Origin: Colletotrichum lupini | Lineage: Eukaryota; Ascomycota; Sordariomycetes; Glomerellales; Glomerellaceae | Assembly: GCF_023278565.1 (NCBI RefSeq) | Contig: NC_064682.1 | Span: 3,596,001-3,660,000 of the forward strand | Length of the DNA: 64,000 bases | Reading direction: 5' to 3' | Translations under genes and position numbers: made by a program | The notes under the pieces: generated by a model | Seen by the model: the letters and a program-made list of their open reading frames with translations, nothing else | Told to the model about the DNA's origin: nothing | Database searches by the model: none | Part shown: one piece after another, positions 1 to 12,004 of the stretch | Position numbering within the stretch: the stretch's first letter is position 1 | How the letters are laid out: each line of letters opens with the position of its first letter

Positions 1-3000
1 GCCCCATCTCTCTGTCTTCCGTCTGCTAGTATTCAAAGATGCAGCGTTCCCAGAACTTTTGGAGAGAACAGTATCAATCTGACAACGCCACTAGAATGAG
101 GTTCAAAAGTCCACGACGAGTGTGGATGAGTGAGTATCCTGCAGCTGCAGTAAGTTCTGCTTCGGAAGCAAGGTCATCATCAAAAGGACGCCGAAAGCTC
201 GCGCCTTGTAAACGAGAACGAAATGTCTGGACTCTGTAGCCCCTCGTGCCCCTCATCGCGCCGTGGTTCCTGGTGGCTGCGTGGCTTGCACATGTGGTAG
301 CCCAGCACATGCGCACCCCCGGCCGCCCCTCCTTCTAGAACATGTGCAGATCTACCTCCCCGATCGGGATAGCAACCATAATGTCGGATATTCGATAGTG
401 CCATTCTTGTTGAACTTCTTTTAACATTCTCCAGGCTCCAAGTTCGTCTGGTCACTCTGGTGTGCTTCGAATACCTTCCTATGTGGTCCTAGATCTTGCG
501 TTTGGGTTTTGCGCCCATATCCAGAGAAATGTGCTCATTAGTCACCAAATAGGTACTTAGCAGCCTGGATTGGTCGATGGACCGGATGGAGCATGGTGGA
601 TATGCGTACGAGACCTTCATCATTCTGTTACGCACTGGTTTGAGAGGAATAAGTTGCAGGATATTCAAGAGACGCGACATGCCGTCAGCATGAGACCAGA
701 TGAGGCAATGGTGCAGGGTGTCTCGGCCTCGGATGTGCCCTTGAAGCCCGCCCGGGGTGCCGCTCCGGCGACGTTGGCGGAGAGGAGAAAGGGAGCTTGC
801 TGATCTTCATCGGGTAGAGACATTCGAACCAACAGCTCCTCGCGTCAGCAAATGAGTCGATCATTTGATTAGCTGACGGGCTTGGAGTCTTGGATCTTGG
901 GCGTAAGGCGTGCCTGGGAGGGCGCAGCTCTCCTGTTGCCAGGCGAAGTACTCCGCGATGGAGAGTGGGGGGCGAAGCTGGAATAGGCACATAGGATGCG
1001 AACGATGTGACGCTGCAGATGAATGTTTCTTACTTGTAGAGTTGTTTGCTTGCCTGCTGGTAAAGGTCGAGGATCCAGACTTGGCTCAAATCTTAATGCG
1101 CATGCGGGTGAAATTGTTGGTTCCTCTCGTTGCCCGACTGCTCGTGATCGGGCGAATGCGGCGGTGGCTGGCATTGAGGATATCTTGTAGAACGTGAGAC
1201 CTATTGGACCTTTACCATGCCTCAATAGGCTTTCAACCTATGGAAGAAGTTGTTTCTCCCACAAGCGGTTCTTCTAGATCAAAGTCAAAGGAAAAGAAGT
1301 TGTTGATTTGATGTTGTTCAGTTGTAGGAGGAAGAGAGAGCTCTCTAATCAGTACTCGCAGCCGCTGCAGAACCTGGAGGGGTTGAGTGAGGTACCCCTT
1401 TTCGGTACGTACCGTGGGCCTCGAGCAAGTGGATCCTTTAATCGCTCAGCTGCCTTTTTAGGCTAGACCGGGATTCATTAGCTAATACAGGTTAAGCGAG
1501 AACACACGGGCCATCAGCTTATCGCTTTTACGAATGGCGCTAACAGACGCCTTCCCTCGTGACACCCGCCGCCGTCTCCTTGTCTCCCCATCTTCTTCCT
1601 CATATTCCTTGGACCACCTCATGTATCACGACAGGATCCGCCTATGATTCTCACCGGTACCTGAACGAGCGGGGAAATACCTCTATGGAAGTAGAACAGA
1701 ACTTTGGGAACTTTGTTTCGGCGACCATGCGGCTGTATGCGTCTTTTCTGCAACATCCTCAAGCCATGAACGCCATGAACGCCAAAGACGCCACCATCGA
1801 TGCGGCCCAGCTCTCTTCAACGACATCGGTCACCAACTCCCGTGTCAGTAGCGATGGCTGCTTTCTTATTGTCAATGTCTCGACTATGCGACAGTGATAA
1901 TATCCGTACGCAGATATGAATAGCAGCATACCGGACCGGTGCCTGAACCTGCATTGGAGTGCGACAGGTCCACAGGGTGGCACATAACCATTGCCATGTG
2001 CCCTTGAAGCAACAAGTACAACCTCTTGGCTGCCTTGCCACACATGATAGCTTCATCAACCCGTCAACGCGGTGTCTAGTACGATAACATCGGACGAAGT
2101 ACGGCTGGCTACGAGGCAGTTCTCTCAAAGGATCGACCACTCCGCCTGATTCCTCGTCTGGCGAGATGCACCCCCGTGCCCAAATCTGGCCCAAGTGCTC
2201 TGCCATGAACTGTCGAACAGCACCCAGACACAGACCATCCATCAACGACCCACGCTATCAAGACAATCCTAGGCCTTGATACCACGTCTTGGCATGCACA
2301 GCGGCCGGGTTGTGGAGGACATCTCAAGGCGGTAGGTGTCCAACGAACGGCGCACCCGTACCGCACGCCATTCGCACTATTGGACCCCGCCTGGCCTGCA
2401 TCCTCTGCGCCGTGCCATCCACTGCATCCCAACGAGGAAGCTCATCCAAGTCTTGGCGGCTCTCCGAAAGAACAACCTCCATTGACCGGCATCAACGTCC
2501 AAGACTGCGACTCGCCCGTCTGGACCCTTGCGAAATTACACTCTCGTTGTTTGCCCCAGATAGCACGGCCCGCGCCTCATGGGTCGCGCCATTCAACCGC
2601 CGGGCGAGCATGCCTATTCTCTTTCTGTCTCTCTATGCTTCGGCTTCCCCATCCCCCAGTCTTTGGACCTTGCAGCAAAGCACTCGATTTTCAACGCGAC
2701 TCTGCACCTGGCCATGCAACTAAACATGCGCACACAAGACAGATGCAGCTAGCTGCGTACAACTTGGTAGCTCTGACCAATGAGCAAGCCTCTGAATCCT
2801 GGATATCACGTCTTTAACAGGGGATATGAGCAAGGTAGCTTCGTCTTCCTCGTACTACCTCTCTTAACGTCTCTTGCTATGCCGGGCTTAAGACTGGCCT
2901 CACTGCTAAGCAGGCATGGGCTCATGGGCATCTGCCTCCCGGAATCGGCGACGCCACCTTACGGGCATCTGGTCGTCAGCGAGAAGCGCGAGATAAGGAC

Positions 3001-3108
3001 TACTTAAACCACGCCGCCGCCGCGATGCCATCTTGACATGGTTTCCTTCGGTAGCTTTGCGCTCTCTCACCCTCGTTCATACCAAGGCAAGACCCAGCAC
3101 CCGGCAAG
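1..3108. other. Intergenic, no supported gene
   Basis: Normal-composition DNA with only short open frames on both strands. None shows a domain, a signal peptide or a convincing set of splice sites. The part next to position 3109 is presumably the promoter and 5' leader of the protease gene. A gene made of very short exons could be missed here. Confidence 0.5.
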
Positions 3109-5962
3109 ATGCGCATCTCGGCCACTGTTTCCGCCTTCGCCCTCGCTCTCCACCTTGGAGGCGTTGCGGCCCTCGGCCCTCGTCAAGAAGCCAGCGATGA
3201 GAAGGAGACTCCCACCTTCATCGCCAAGAGCTTCATCATCGAATACGCTCCTGTGAGTGCCCGCTGCGCGTGGCTGCTGCCCGAAGAAAGCCTTCCCACA
3301 GGTTGTAGTCCCCAGCTGACACTCACCGTCTTTCTTACTCTAGGGTTCCAGTGCTCGCGTTCGTCGTCAAAATGTCGCCTCCACAGACGGCATCACCGTC
3401 GTCAAGGAGTTCGCCAGCAACGTCTTCTCCGGTGCCAGCATCGAGACTGACACCTTCACTCTCGACACCCTGCAGGAGCTCCCAGACGTCGTCAACGTCT
3501 GGGTCAACGAGCAGATCAAGCTTGCGCCGACGGAACCCAAGGCTGCTGCGCCTGAGGATGCTCCCACATATTCGACACACAATGCCACTGGTGTAGCCAA
3601 GCTTCACGCCCAGGGCATCTTTGGTAAGGGTGTCAAGGTTGGTGTTGTTGATACCGGTATCTGGTACAAGCACCCTGCTGTAAGTTGGAGCTGCGCCCAT
3701 CGTGAATGCGAACATACACTTACAACATAACAGCTGGGTGGCGGTTTCGGCCCTGGTTTCAAGGTCGCCGATGGCTACGACTTTGTCGGTGATGGTTCAT
3801 ACCCGGCCAGCGGTCCCAAGGCGCCCGATGAAGATCCTCTCGACACCCGCGGCCACGGTACCCACGTTGCTGGTATCGTCGCTGGCAAGACTGACTCGTG
3901 GGTCGGTGTCGCCCCCGAGGCCACTCTTCACGCTTACAAGGTCTTCTCCAACGCGGCGTCTACCGACACGGCTACTCTCATTGAGTCATTCCTTGCCGCG
4001 TACGACGACGGTGTCGACATCATCACTGCCAGTATCGGTGGCTCCAACGGCTGGTCTAACAACGCTTGGGCCGAAGTTGCTTCCCGTTTGGTTGATGAGG
4101 GCATCGTCGTCACCATTTCCGCTGGAAACAGCGGTGCCAGCGGCCCTTTCTACGGTAGCTCTGGATCGTCCGGCAACAATGTCATTGCTGTGGCTTCCGT
4201 CGAGACGGAGGTTTTCCCAGCCATCCCCTTCGAAGCTACCTACGGCGGCAGCGAGACCGTTCGCGTCGGATACCTTCCTGCGGGAACCTACTTCCCCAAC
4301 ACCATTATCGACTGGCCGATTGTCGCCCTCAACACCGATACGAGTGCCACCGCTGATGGCTGCACGCCCTACCCGGCGGGCAGCCCCGACTTGACGGGCA
4401 AGATTCCCTTGGTTCGTAGAGGAACCTGCACATTCCAGGTGAAGCAAGAGAACCTTGCTGCCCTGGGCGCGAAGTACATCCTCATTTACAACAACGCATC
4501 GCCCATGACGACTCCCAGCACCAGCAACACTGACAGCCAGATCGCCATGATCACTGCCGACTCCGGTGCTGCCTTCATCAACGCCATCAAGGCCAACACC
4601 ACCGTCACTGCTGACTTCTCGGTCAACCCCGAGATCCCAATTGCTCTCGACTACCCGGCTGGAAACCGCCCCAACATCTTCACTAGCTGGGGTCTGCTGT
4701 ACGACAACCAGCTAAAGCCTGACATTGCCGCCCCCGGTGGTAATATCTTCTCTACCTACCTCGACGGAACCTACTCCATCCTGTCGGGCACGAGCATGGC
4801 CTGCCCTTACGTGGCTGGTGTCGCCGCGCTCTACATCTCTGAGAAGGGTGGTCGCAGCGTCCAGGGCAAGGGTTTCGCTCGTGCTCTGTCCCGTCGCATC
4901 ATCTCTAGTGGTTACGCTCTGCCTTGGTCCGATGGAACTGCTACGGACTATGGCTACAGCGCACCCCCCGCCCAGGTTGGTAATGGTCAGATCGACGCCT
5001 GGAAGATTCTCAACTACAACACTCAGCTCGAATTTGAGAAGATCCAGCTCAACGACACCCGCTACTTCAGCCGGTACCACGATGTTACCGTCACCAACAA
5101 CGGCAAGTCAGATGTCACCTACAAGTTCTCCGTTCAGCCCGGTGCTGGTGTGGATGCCCTCGCCTGGATCCCCGCCACCTCCAGCCTTCCCGGAACTAAG
5201 CGCGTCAAGACCTTTGCCCAACTTGCCCCCAAGACGTACACTCCGGACATCAGCCTTCCTCGTGACTTCACCCTGAAGGCTGGCGAGACTAAGACTGTGT
5301 CCGTTAACTTCAACAACCCCGACAACCTTGGCTGGAACGCGACCGGCCTGCCGCTCTACGGAGGCAAGGTCGTCATCCAGGGCAGCAACGGCGAGCAAGT
5401 CTCAGTTCCCTATGCCGGTGTCGGTGCCGATCTCCGCAACACCCTTGGCGGTGTCCACGAGGCTGGCTGGCCGCAATCGGTCTCAACCGTGAACGATATT
5501 CCCATTAGCCAGAAGGCGTCGTACTCCTTTGATCTCAGCATTGAGGCTCAGGACTTCCCTAGGATCTTCCAGAAGCTCCTTTGGGGAACCCGCCAGACAC
5601 GTTGGGACATTTACGAGGCTGGCTGGACTGAACGCCAGTGGGTCTACCCTCCCGTTGAGGGCCAGAACGGTTACATTGGTTCGGCCGCATCGTGGGTCGG
5701 CTCTGGCGAAATCCAGACTTTTGACCCGGCGCAGTATGACCCCAACGATACCTTCACCTACCCCATCACCGACATCTACCGCAACGCTGGCGCGACCTAC
5801 CACGAGCACTGGTGGTTCGGCAAGCTGGGCAACGGCACGCAGATTGCGCCTGGTAACTACACCTTGCGCTTTGCCGCTCTCCGTCCTTTCGGAAACCCCA
5901 CGCACGCGGACAACTGGGATGTCTACAAGACCCCTCAGATCCAGGTCACGGGAAAGTACTAG
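3109..5962 (+). CDS. Secreted subtilisin-like serine protease (S8, Vpr-like)
   Basis: Three exons: 3109-3252, 3344-3679, 3734-5962, giving 902 aa. Both introns are GT..AG and phase 0. Residues 1 to about 21 form a signal peptide. A propeptide follows, then the catalytic domain with the subtilase triad: Asp151 in VVDTGIW, His201 in RGHGTHVAG and Ser514 in GTSMACPY. A PA-like insert (LVRRGTCTF, roughly residues 370-490) interrupts the catalytic domain between His and Ser. The C-terminal 330 residues resemble the Fn3-like part of Vpr-type subtilases. Expected role is extracellular degradation of proteins for nutrition or host interaction. Start chosen because this ATG alone gives the signal peptide. 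It stands apart from the other genes. Family assignment is secure; substrate is unknown. Confidence 0.93.
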
Positions 5963-6856
5963 ACGTAACGGCTTAGTCTTACGAGCGCATAGTATGATAT
6001 AGTAATGATTTAATACAACCATAATTATTCTGAGAATTAGCCAATGCTTTGATAAAATTGAGTGAGGTCTTGGACAGCAAACTTCACAGAAGTGTGTCCA
6101 GATCGGCCAATTCTAACCGGACCCCGCCTCCCTTCACGAAAGTCCCCATACTACATCCTGATGCCGATTGCTGCAGCTCGGTTACAAGTTCGCTCAATTG
6201 CCTCGCGTCAGCCTCACGCATGGCGGTATGAACGTACAGCAGCCTACATGATGCGGTCCTTCATCGAGATACGCAAAGTAGCAAAGATTCTCAGATGACC
6301 ATTGACCACTCGTTTGTCGTGCATATTGGCCCCGCCGCTAATGCATAGAGCGTATTTTTTTGTAGACTGCATCGACAAAGTAACGGCTGTTAGTAGAAGC
6401 GAGGCAAGCGGGCTCACTGCCTCGCGGCCCGCGCCGCAGAAGTGGGCTTGATCGAGCTGTGATGGTTGGTAGGTAGGGTTCGGCCTTGCAGACCGAGATC
6501 CTGATGCGATGGTGATGTTCAGTTCAACAGATGTGAGTGACAGCCCACGCGTATGCAGGTCCCGCGTAAAACTTGATTTAAGCACATGTGAATGAGGAGA
6601 TTGAGGGAATTGGTTGGCCGGTGCCTTTCGTTGCTGATCTTGGCTCTTTGCTTTGTGTCGCTGTACCTGACTTCCTTGCGTAGGAGCTGTAGTATGTCCT
6701 GGCAGAAGACATATGTCAATTGAAAGAGATATATCTTGGCCAAGACTCCCTCGGTTGCTACCAAGCATTGGGAAATAAGAGAGCAAGCTATGATCCATAC
6801 CTTCTAGTATCATTCTTTACAGTACATACATTCCGCATTCGCAACCCAACGACAAG
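5963..6856. other. Intergenic between protease and methyltransferase-like gene
   Basis: Contains the 3' flank of the protease and the upstream region of the gene at 6857. No open frame here has recognisable domains or splice structure. Open frames on the minus strand (6244-6813) show no features of a real protein. Confidence 0.5.
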
Positions 6857-7804
6857 ATGACGATCGAAGAGCAGCCTGAGCAATTCAGCAACACGCGCAA
6901 AGCCGACTTCAAATCAATCTACAACCAGCCCGATCCCCGCGCTTACTTCGCGGCTCTGACGCCGCTCCAATACCAAATCCCGCAGCAGGCACTTCCCTTT
7001 GTGAGCCGCATTCTCCAGCACATCTCCGCGAGGGACCCATCCCCGACCTCAAACGGCGATGATGCTGTGACCGCAGCAAACCAAGTCAAGGTCCTGGATG
7101 TATGCTCTTCGTACGGGATCAACGCCGCCCTCCTCCGCCACGACATCGATATGAACGCGTTGGCGGAACACTACGCCTCTACCCCGAAACTCTACTCTCG
7201 GGAGCAGATTGAGGCTGACGAGCGGTTCTTCGCGGGACGTAGATGGCGGCGCGAGCATGATTCGAAGAATGAAGTAGAGGTAATCGGCTTAGACGTCGCA
7301 CCGGAAGCGATATTGTATTCTCTAAAAACAGGCCTCCACGCAGCCGGCTTCACGGAGAACCTCGAAACCCACGACCCCTCACCAGACCTCCGCCAAGCGC
7401 TCCGCGATGTCAAGCTTGTGGTGTGGACAGGCGGGGTAGGCTACGTCGGCGCCTCGACCTTCAGCCGCATCGCCGCCGCAGCGAGGGCATCTTCGCCGTC
7501 GTCTCCCTCGCAGTTGTGGATGGTGACGTTTGTGCTGCGCGTCTTCTCGTTTGATGAGGTTGCGGAGAGGTTGAGGACGGAGTTTGGGCTTGTGACGGAG
7601 AAGGTTGAGGGGAGGGTTTTTCGGCAGAGGAGGTTTAGTTCGAGGGAGGAGCAGATGGCTGCGGTTGAGGATGTTAGGCGGAAGGGGCTTGACGAGAGGG
7701 GGTTGGAGGGGGACGGGTGGTTCTGGGCGGAGTGTTGGGTTACGAGGCCTGAGGGTTCGAGGGAGGAGGTTGGAGAGTTGATTGAGGGTTTGAGGTTGTT
7801 GTGA
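6857..7804 (+). CDS. Class I SAM-dependent methyltransferase-like protein
   Basis: Single-exon gene of 315 aa. A Rossmann-type motif I is visible at about residues 78-88 (KVLDVCSSYGIN), followed by an acidic motif in VIGLDVAPEA that would contact the ribose of S-adenosylmethionine. The N-terminal segment with DPRAYF and LQYQIPQQA looks like a substrate-proximal cap. The ATG has A at -3, matching fungal start context. Substrate cannot be inferred; no biosynthetic partner gene lies next to it. The last 270 bases are strikingly G-rich on the coding strand, unlike the C-rich first half. A methyltransferase fold is likely, but the Gly-rich loop is weaker than usual, so activity is uncertain. Confidence 0.75.
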   Translation: MTIEEQPEQFSNTRKADFKSIYNQPDPRAYFAALTPLQYQIPQQALPFVSRILQHISARDPSPTSNGDDAVTAANQVKVLDVCSSYGINAALLRHDIDMNALAEHYASTPKLYSREQIEADERFFAGRRWRREHDSKNEVEVIGLDVAPEAILYSLKTGLHAAGFTENLETHDPSPDLRQALRDVKLVVWTGGVGYVGASTFSRIAAAARASSPSSPSQLWMVTFVLRVFSFDEVAERLRTEFGLVTEKVEGRVFRQRRFSSREEQMAAVEDVRRKGLDERGLEGDGWFWAECWVTRPEGSREEVGELIEGLRLL

Positions 7805-10800
7805 GAGATAGGGTATTGGTGACTGGATCTTTGCTCTCCTATCTTGTTGAGTGTAGACTGGAGGATTGGCTCGGAGGTCCGATATCTGGAACGAGCTGTA
7901 TAGTCCTTTAGGTGAAAAAGGTAAGCCGAGAGTGTCGTCGAAGCAGTCTCCGTCGCTGGTCGTTTACCGTGCCTTTTGATCCGCAGATGATAGAGCCAAT
8001 GATGTCGAAGAGACGACCCTTAGACGCCACGTAGCTGGAACCAATTCACAGTCGGACTTGGTGTTTCTCGTAGGGTCTGGCAGCTTTAGAACCCAAGCAA
8101 CCGCATACAGGCGAGATTCTGCCTCTCAAAATAGAAGCGTGTGGTCGACAACTGTCTCAAGACGATTTCTCATGGTGCTGAACTGTTAGGTAGTCGGCAG
8201 GTTTGGGTTTCGCAGCAGAGCCGCGTCGAACATGGCGGCACTGTAGAAGCGTAGAGTTGGATCGCGATGGGCTGTCGAGTGACGAGCAAAGTGGCATGAA
8301 GAACTCGCAGTGTTCCTCGAGGCTGATCCAATCTAGACTCGATCGATAAAACCGTCAGGTTGTTCAGCGTCTCTCAGCTGACAGAGTTTTCCGACTTTGG
8401 TGACTGGGACTCGGTTTTGATCCGAGAAGCGCTAGTATGTCTGTCCGTCGGCGTGGAGTCTCGTGAGGGGTCAATTTCCATCATGCAATTGTGACAGTCC
8501 TTCGAAGCCCAGGCTTGTGTAGAAGAAACGCATTGCTGAGGTACGTAAGATGTTAGCTCTTCAGCACTCGAAACTGGTTGCAAGATCGACGGCTATCGCG
8601 AGTCGACTTTGAGGTTTCAGGTATTTGTCAAACCTTTTGCTTGGCCCTTTGGCACGCGCACTCTTTGCATCTCTGATGCTGGAGGGTGCGAGGGATTCGA
8701 TGCATTGCGTCGTTTCTATCCGTTTCCAAGGAGAGGCCACCCCATCTGTCGCGGTTTGCATCAATGATAGATCGATCGTCTCCTGATAAGGTAAGGTCGC
8801 TCCTTAACAGCTCTCTAGCAAGTTGACAACTTTCACTCGGACTCAACTATTCCCATGTCGAAAACGGTAACAAAAAGACTTTGCGCCAACGCCAAGGCAG
8901 CAACTGTCATACTGAGCTGAGTAGATTTACGCTTAATACTAGCGTACCATAAGGACCATAACCAACCAAGAAGGTGAAGTGCACTCGGACCTCGAAAGAA
9001 CAGGAGATTCTCACGGTTTGTCTCAGCTCGCAATTTCCCTCAACTGGTGAATTGGTGAATGCACATAGTTAAGATGGTCGACTCGATTTGGAGCCCCATC
9101 TACCCACCACCGTGTCCAGGTGCACCTCGATACCCGCAGACCAGTCACACCACTCACAACGTAGACCCGCGCCCCTCGGACACGCTTACCGTGGTAGGGT
9201 ACATTTCTATATGCAAACCGTTACGGAAAAGACCGATTCGTGTGGAAAAGACCGAGTAGCACCGACCGACAGATGATTGATCTGCTTACCAGGGCTGGCA
9301 CAGACACGTAGGCCATAAGGGATCTTCATTGCCATTGGATCAAGAATTCTTTACAACATTCCTTGACGGAACAATATTCAGCAGTAAACCTGTCGATGTG
9401 ATTCCTACGATAAGATTCGAAGAACGCCTTACCTGAGTTGCATGGGTCAGACCAGAACTCTAGGACGGACTTTTTTTGCGGGTGGGTCGAGGCCTCCGAG
9501 CCCAAGCCTCCCCCTGTGTTGCTTAAGCCCCATGGATGTTTATGTTACATGAGGGACCCTTGACAGACTTGCATGTCTTATGCGGGGGGCGCCGTTGATA
9601 GTCTCAGGATATTGAAGCTATTGCCAATTGGAGGTTATCTCCGCGGAACTCGGGGGATGTTCCCCATATTGCTCTGTACCGATTGCCATTACTATATTCG
9701 TACTTGTGGTATCCGTATCCCTCTCCAGTATATCTACTGGTGCCGAGAGGCCCAAGCTTCCAATCCTTGTACAAGGTCCCTATTCGCATAATCCATATTC
9801 GCTGCTATCATTTACCTAGTAGTAACATGCATCGACGAATGAATCATCTGGTGAAATCAAAGCAAAGGGACCTACTTCAGTTGATTGAGGCTGTTCTCGG
9901 TGCTTGGTCTGATGAACACCGCCTGGTGTCTCATGCAAGCTACAGCTGTCAGTGAGACTCGTCGCGGCGCGGACGTCCACCCTCCAGTGAGAGCTGGTGT
10001 CACCATGTCATCCCATGTTATCGGGCACGTCTGCTTCAGAGCTTGTTTCTGGCCCGTAGACGAATCTTGCAGATCGACACTGACACGGCCGAGCTTAGAC
10101 TTGGCTGGGGAAGCACCCCCTTGAGCTCGTGTCTCAAAATACAAAGCTCTGCCTGAATTAAAGCCGTGGAAAAGATATCTTTCCATGGCGGAGTCTATCA
10201 GATCGGATGACATCTCGTACCTCGTCGAGTCAAATTTCAGCATTGCATGTTGTACGCGTGGCCACAACCGATCCGGCGATACATTGTGGCATTTTTGGTG
10301 ATCTCGTGTGTGCAAACTTACCTTCACCCCGAGCTACAAAAGTTCATGGCCTGCCTAATGTGACGGCCAATCAATGACTTCAAGCCAGAACATTCCTAAG
10401 CGCGTCACGCATCGGCTATTGGCAGTATGCCAACCAAACGACTGGCTATCCAGCATCTGCTTTAGCGCATCGTTAAGTTCCTAGTGCTAGAAACGTTTCG
10501 GTCAGTGACATCAAACGCGCATCGTAGCTCATCGGGAACTGGGCAGAACATGCCTTGGAAATCTTATGACGCGTAGCCAAGTTTAGTCAAGTTGAGACGC
10601 TGCCGGCGTTGGTAACTAGCGTGGCACAGGACGGGTCTTGGGGACCCAGTGTGGGTAAGCATGTCAATGATCCTAGATAGATTGTCCAAGCATGGTAAGT
10701 TTTGGGGCCAAGAGCTGGAGACATTGATGCCAGTGGAACGCGAGCGCGAAGCCCCTGATTCACTCCAAGGGCAGTCACCAATTTGTGCATTCAACGGGTG

Positions 10801-12004
10801 CAAGTCTTCGGCATTTAGTTCACAATGTGGAATGATGGGAAGATTCACTAGTAGAACTTACGTTAAGAGGTGACTCCCAAAGACAAAAATAGAGTTGACA
10901 GCCAAGGGGATCGTTGTCCGACGACTTTAGCTATCTCTCTAGCCAGGCTTAATGGTAGGAAACGTCAACCTACAAGCTCTAATCGTTAGTTTGTACTCCG
11001 TAGACAGACTTGAAATAACAACGATACTACGTTGCAAGCGTTCGTGTTCTAGGCAGCAGCCAATTTGAGTTTCACATGTTCCAGGCCTAAGTTCCCTGTA
11101 GATTTAAAGGCCCGGCGCTAGAAGCCACGGAGCTTCGGAGGCTTGAGGGAAGACTAACCTACAATTGGCGGCGGCCTTACGCCGTTATTCCGAATTGTAG
11201 CACAGACGACCGGCACTCGATGCCGAGTCCAACTTGCCGTTGGAAAATGTGACCTGGGCAGGGATGTTGGTTGTCGAGAGAGATCTGAGACTGGGCCACT
11301 TGAATCTCCAGACTCCACGGACCACGGGGCGAGAGCCAAGAGTGTATGTCCATCTCAGGGGAGACGGGGAAGAAACTAGGAGTTGGCGGGCATCATCGGC
11401 TAGTCAAACTCTTTTGAGAACCCCCGAGAAACGTGACGAGACTGATACTCGGCCTCGTAGGGCTGAAAGAAGCGTTTTACTCAATCTATCGGCGTCGCCG
11501 TGTGGTCCACGCCGGCTAGGCAGCTGTTTTTCTCTTCTCGGTGGGCTTGATTAGGACAATTTGGAGTCTTTAAAACTGCCTCACCATCACCAGCCCCATA
11601 ATTCATGAGGTAAAAACTTACGTTTTGTCTATGTGATTGGCTACGTCGTAAAAGACTAAACCTAGCGCCCAAACGCATGTCGATTCTGACGAAGGGGCTG
11701 ACGTCGCAGGGACCAGCCAGGGGCATACGGCGGCCGAGGGTCGCGATCGTCCGGATTCGACACGTTGGCTTTATATAGTGGGCGCCGCCCGAACGCGCCA
11801 ATCTTGGCAAGTGTATCCCCTGTCTTAGTTCCTGCGCCCGCACAACCCGATTTCCGAGAGAGCCTCACTCCCAACGGTGTACGGAGTACTGAATTCAGCA
11901 TTCGACGGCCTGTCAGTGGCTACCTTGCCCTCTTACCAGTGAATCCTATGCGCCTAGATACGCTCGCATATACTATTACGCACACTACGCAACCGAAGCC
12001 GACC
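7805..12004. other. 4.2-kb intergenic region, no supported gene
   Basis: Normal-composition DNA with only short open frames on either strand and no convincing domains. Candidates at 8374-8846 and 9872-10327 on the minus strand were examined and set aside. A gene of many short exons or a non-coding RNA could be present. The last few hundred bases should hold the promoter of the zinc-cluster regulator; in-frame upstream ATGs at 11765 and 11949 make its start slightly uncertain. Confidence 0.45.

Noticed and set aside
2289..2817. Two overlapping plus-strand open frames of about 145 aa
   Set aside because: Low-complexity, Ser/Arg-rich translations without motifs; overlapping frames suggest chance openness.
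8374..8846. Minus-strand frames with a CKECACQRAKQK stretch reminiscent of a zinc cluster
   Set aside because: Cysteine spacing is wrong, the frame is broken and no splicing restores a CX2CX6C pattern.
9872..10327. 151-aa minus-strand open frame
   Set aside because: No domain, no signal peptide and no compositional sign of coding; likely chance.
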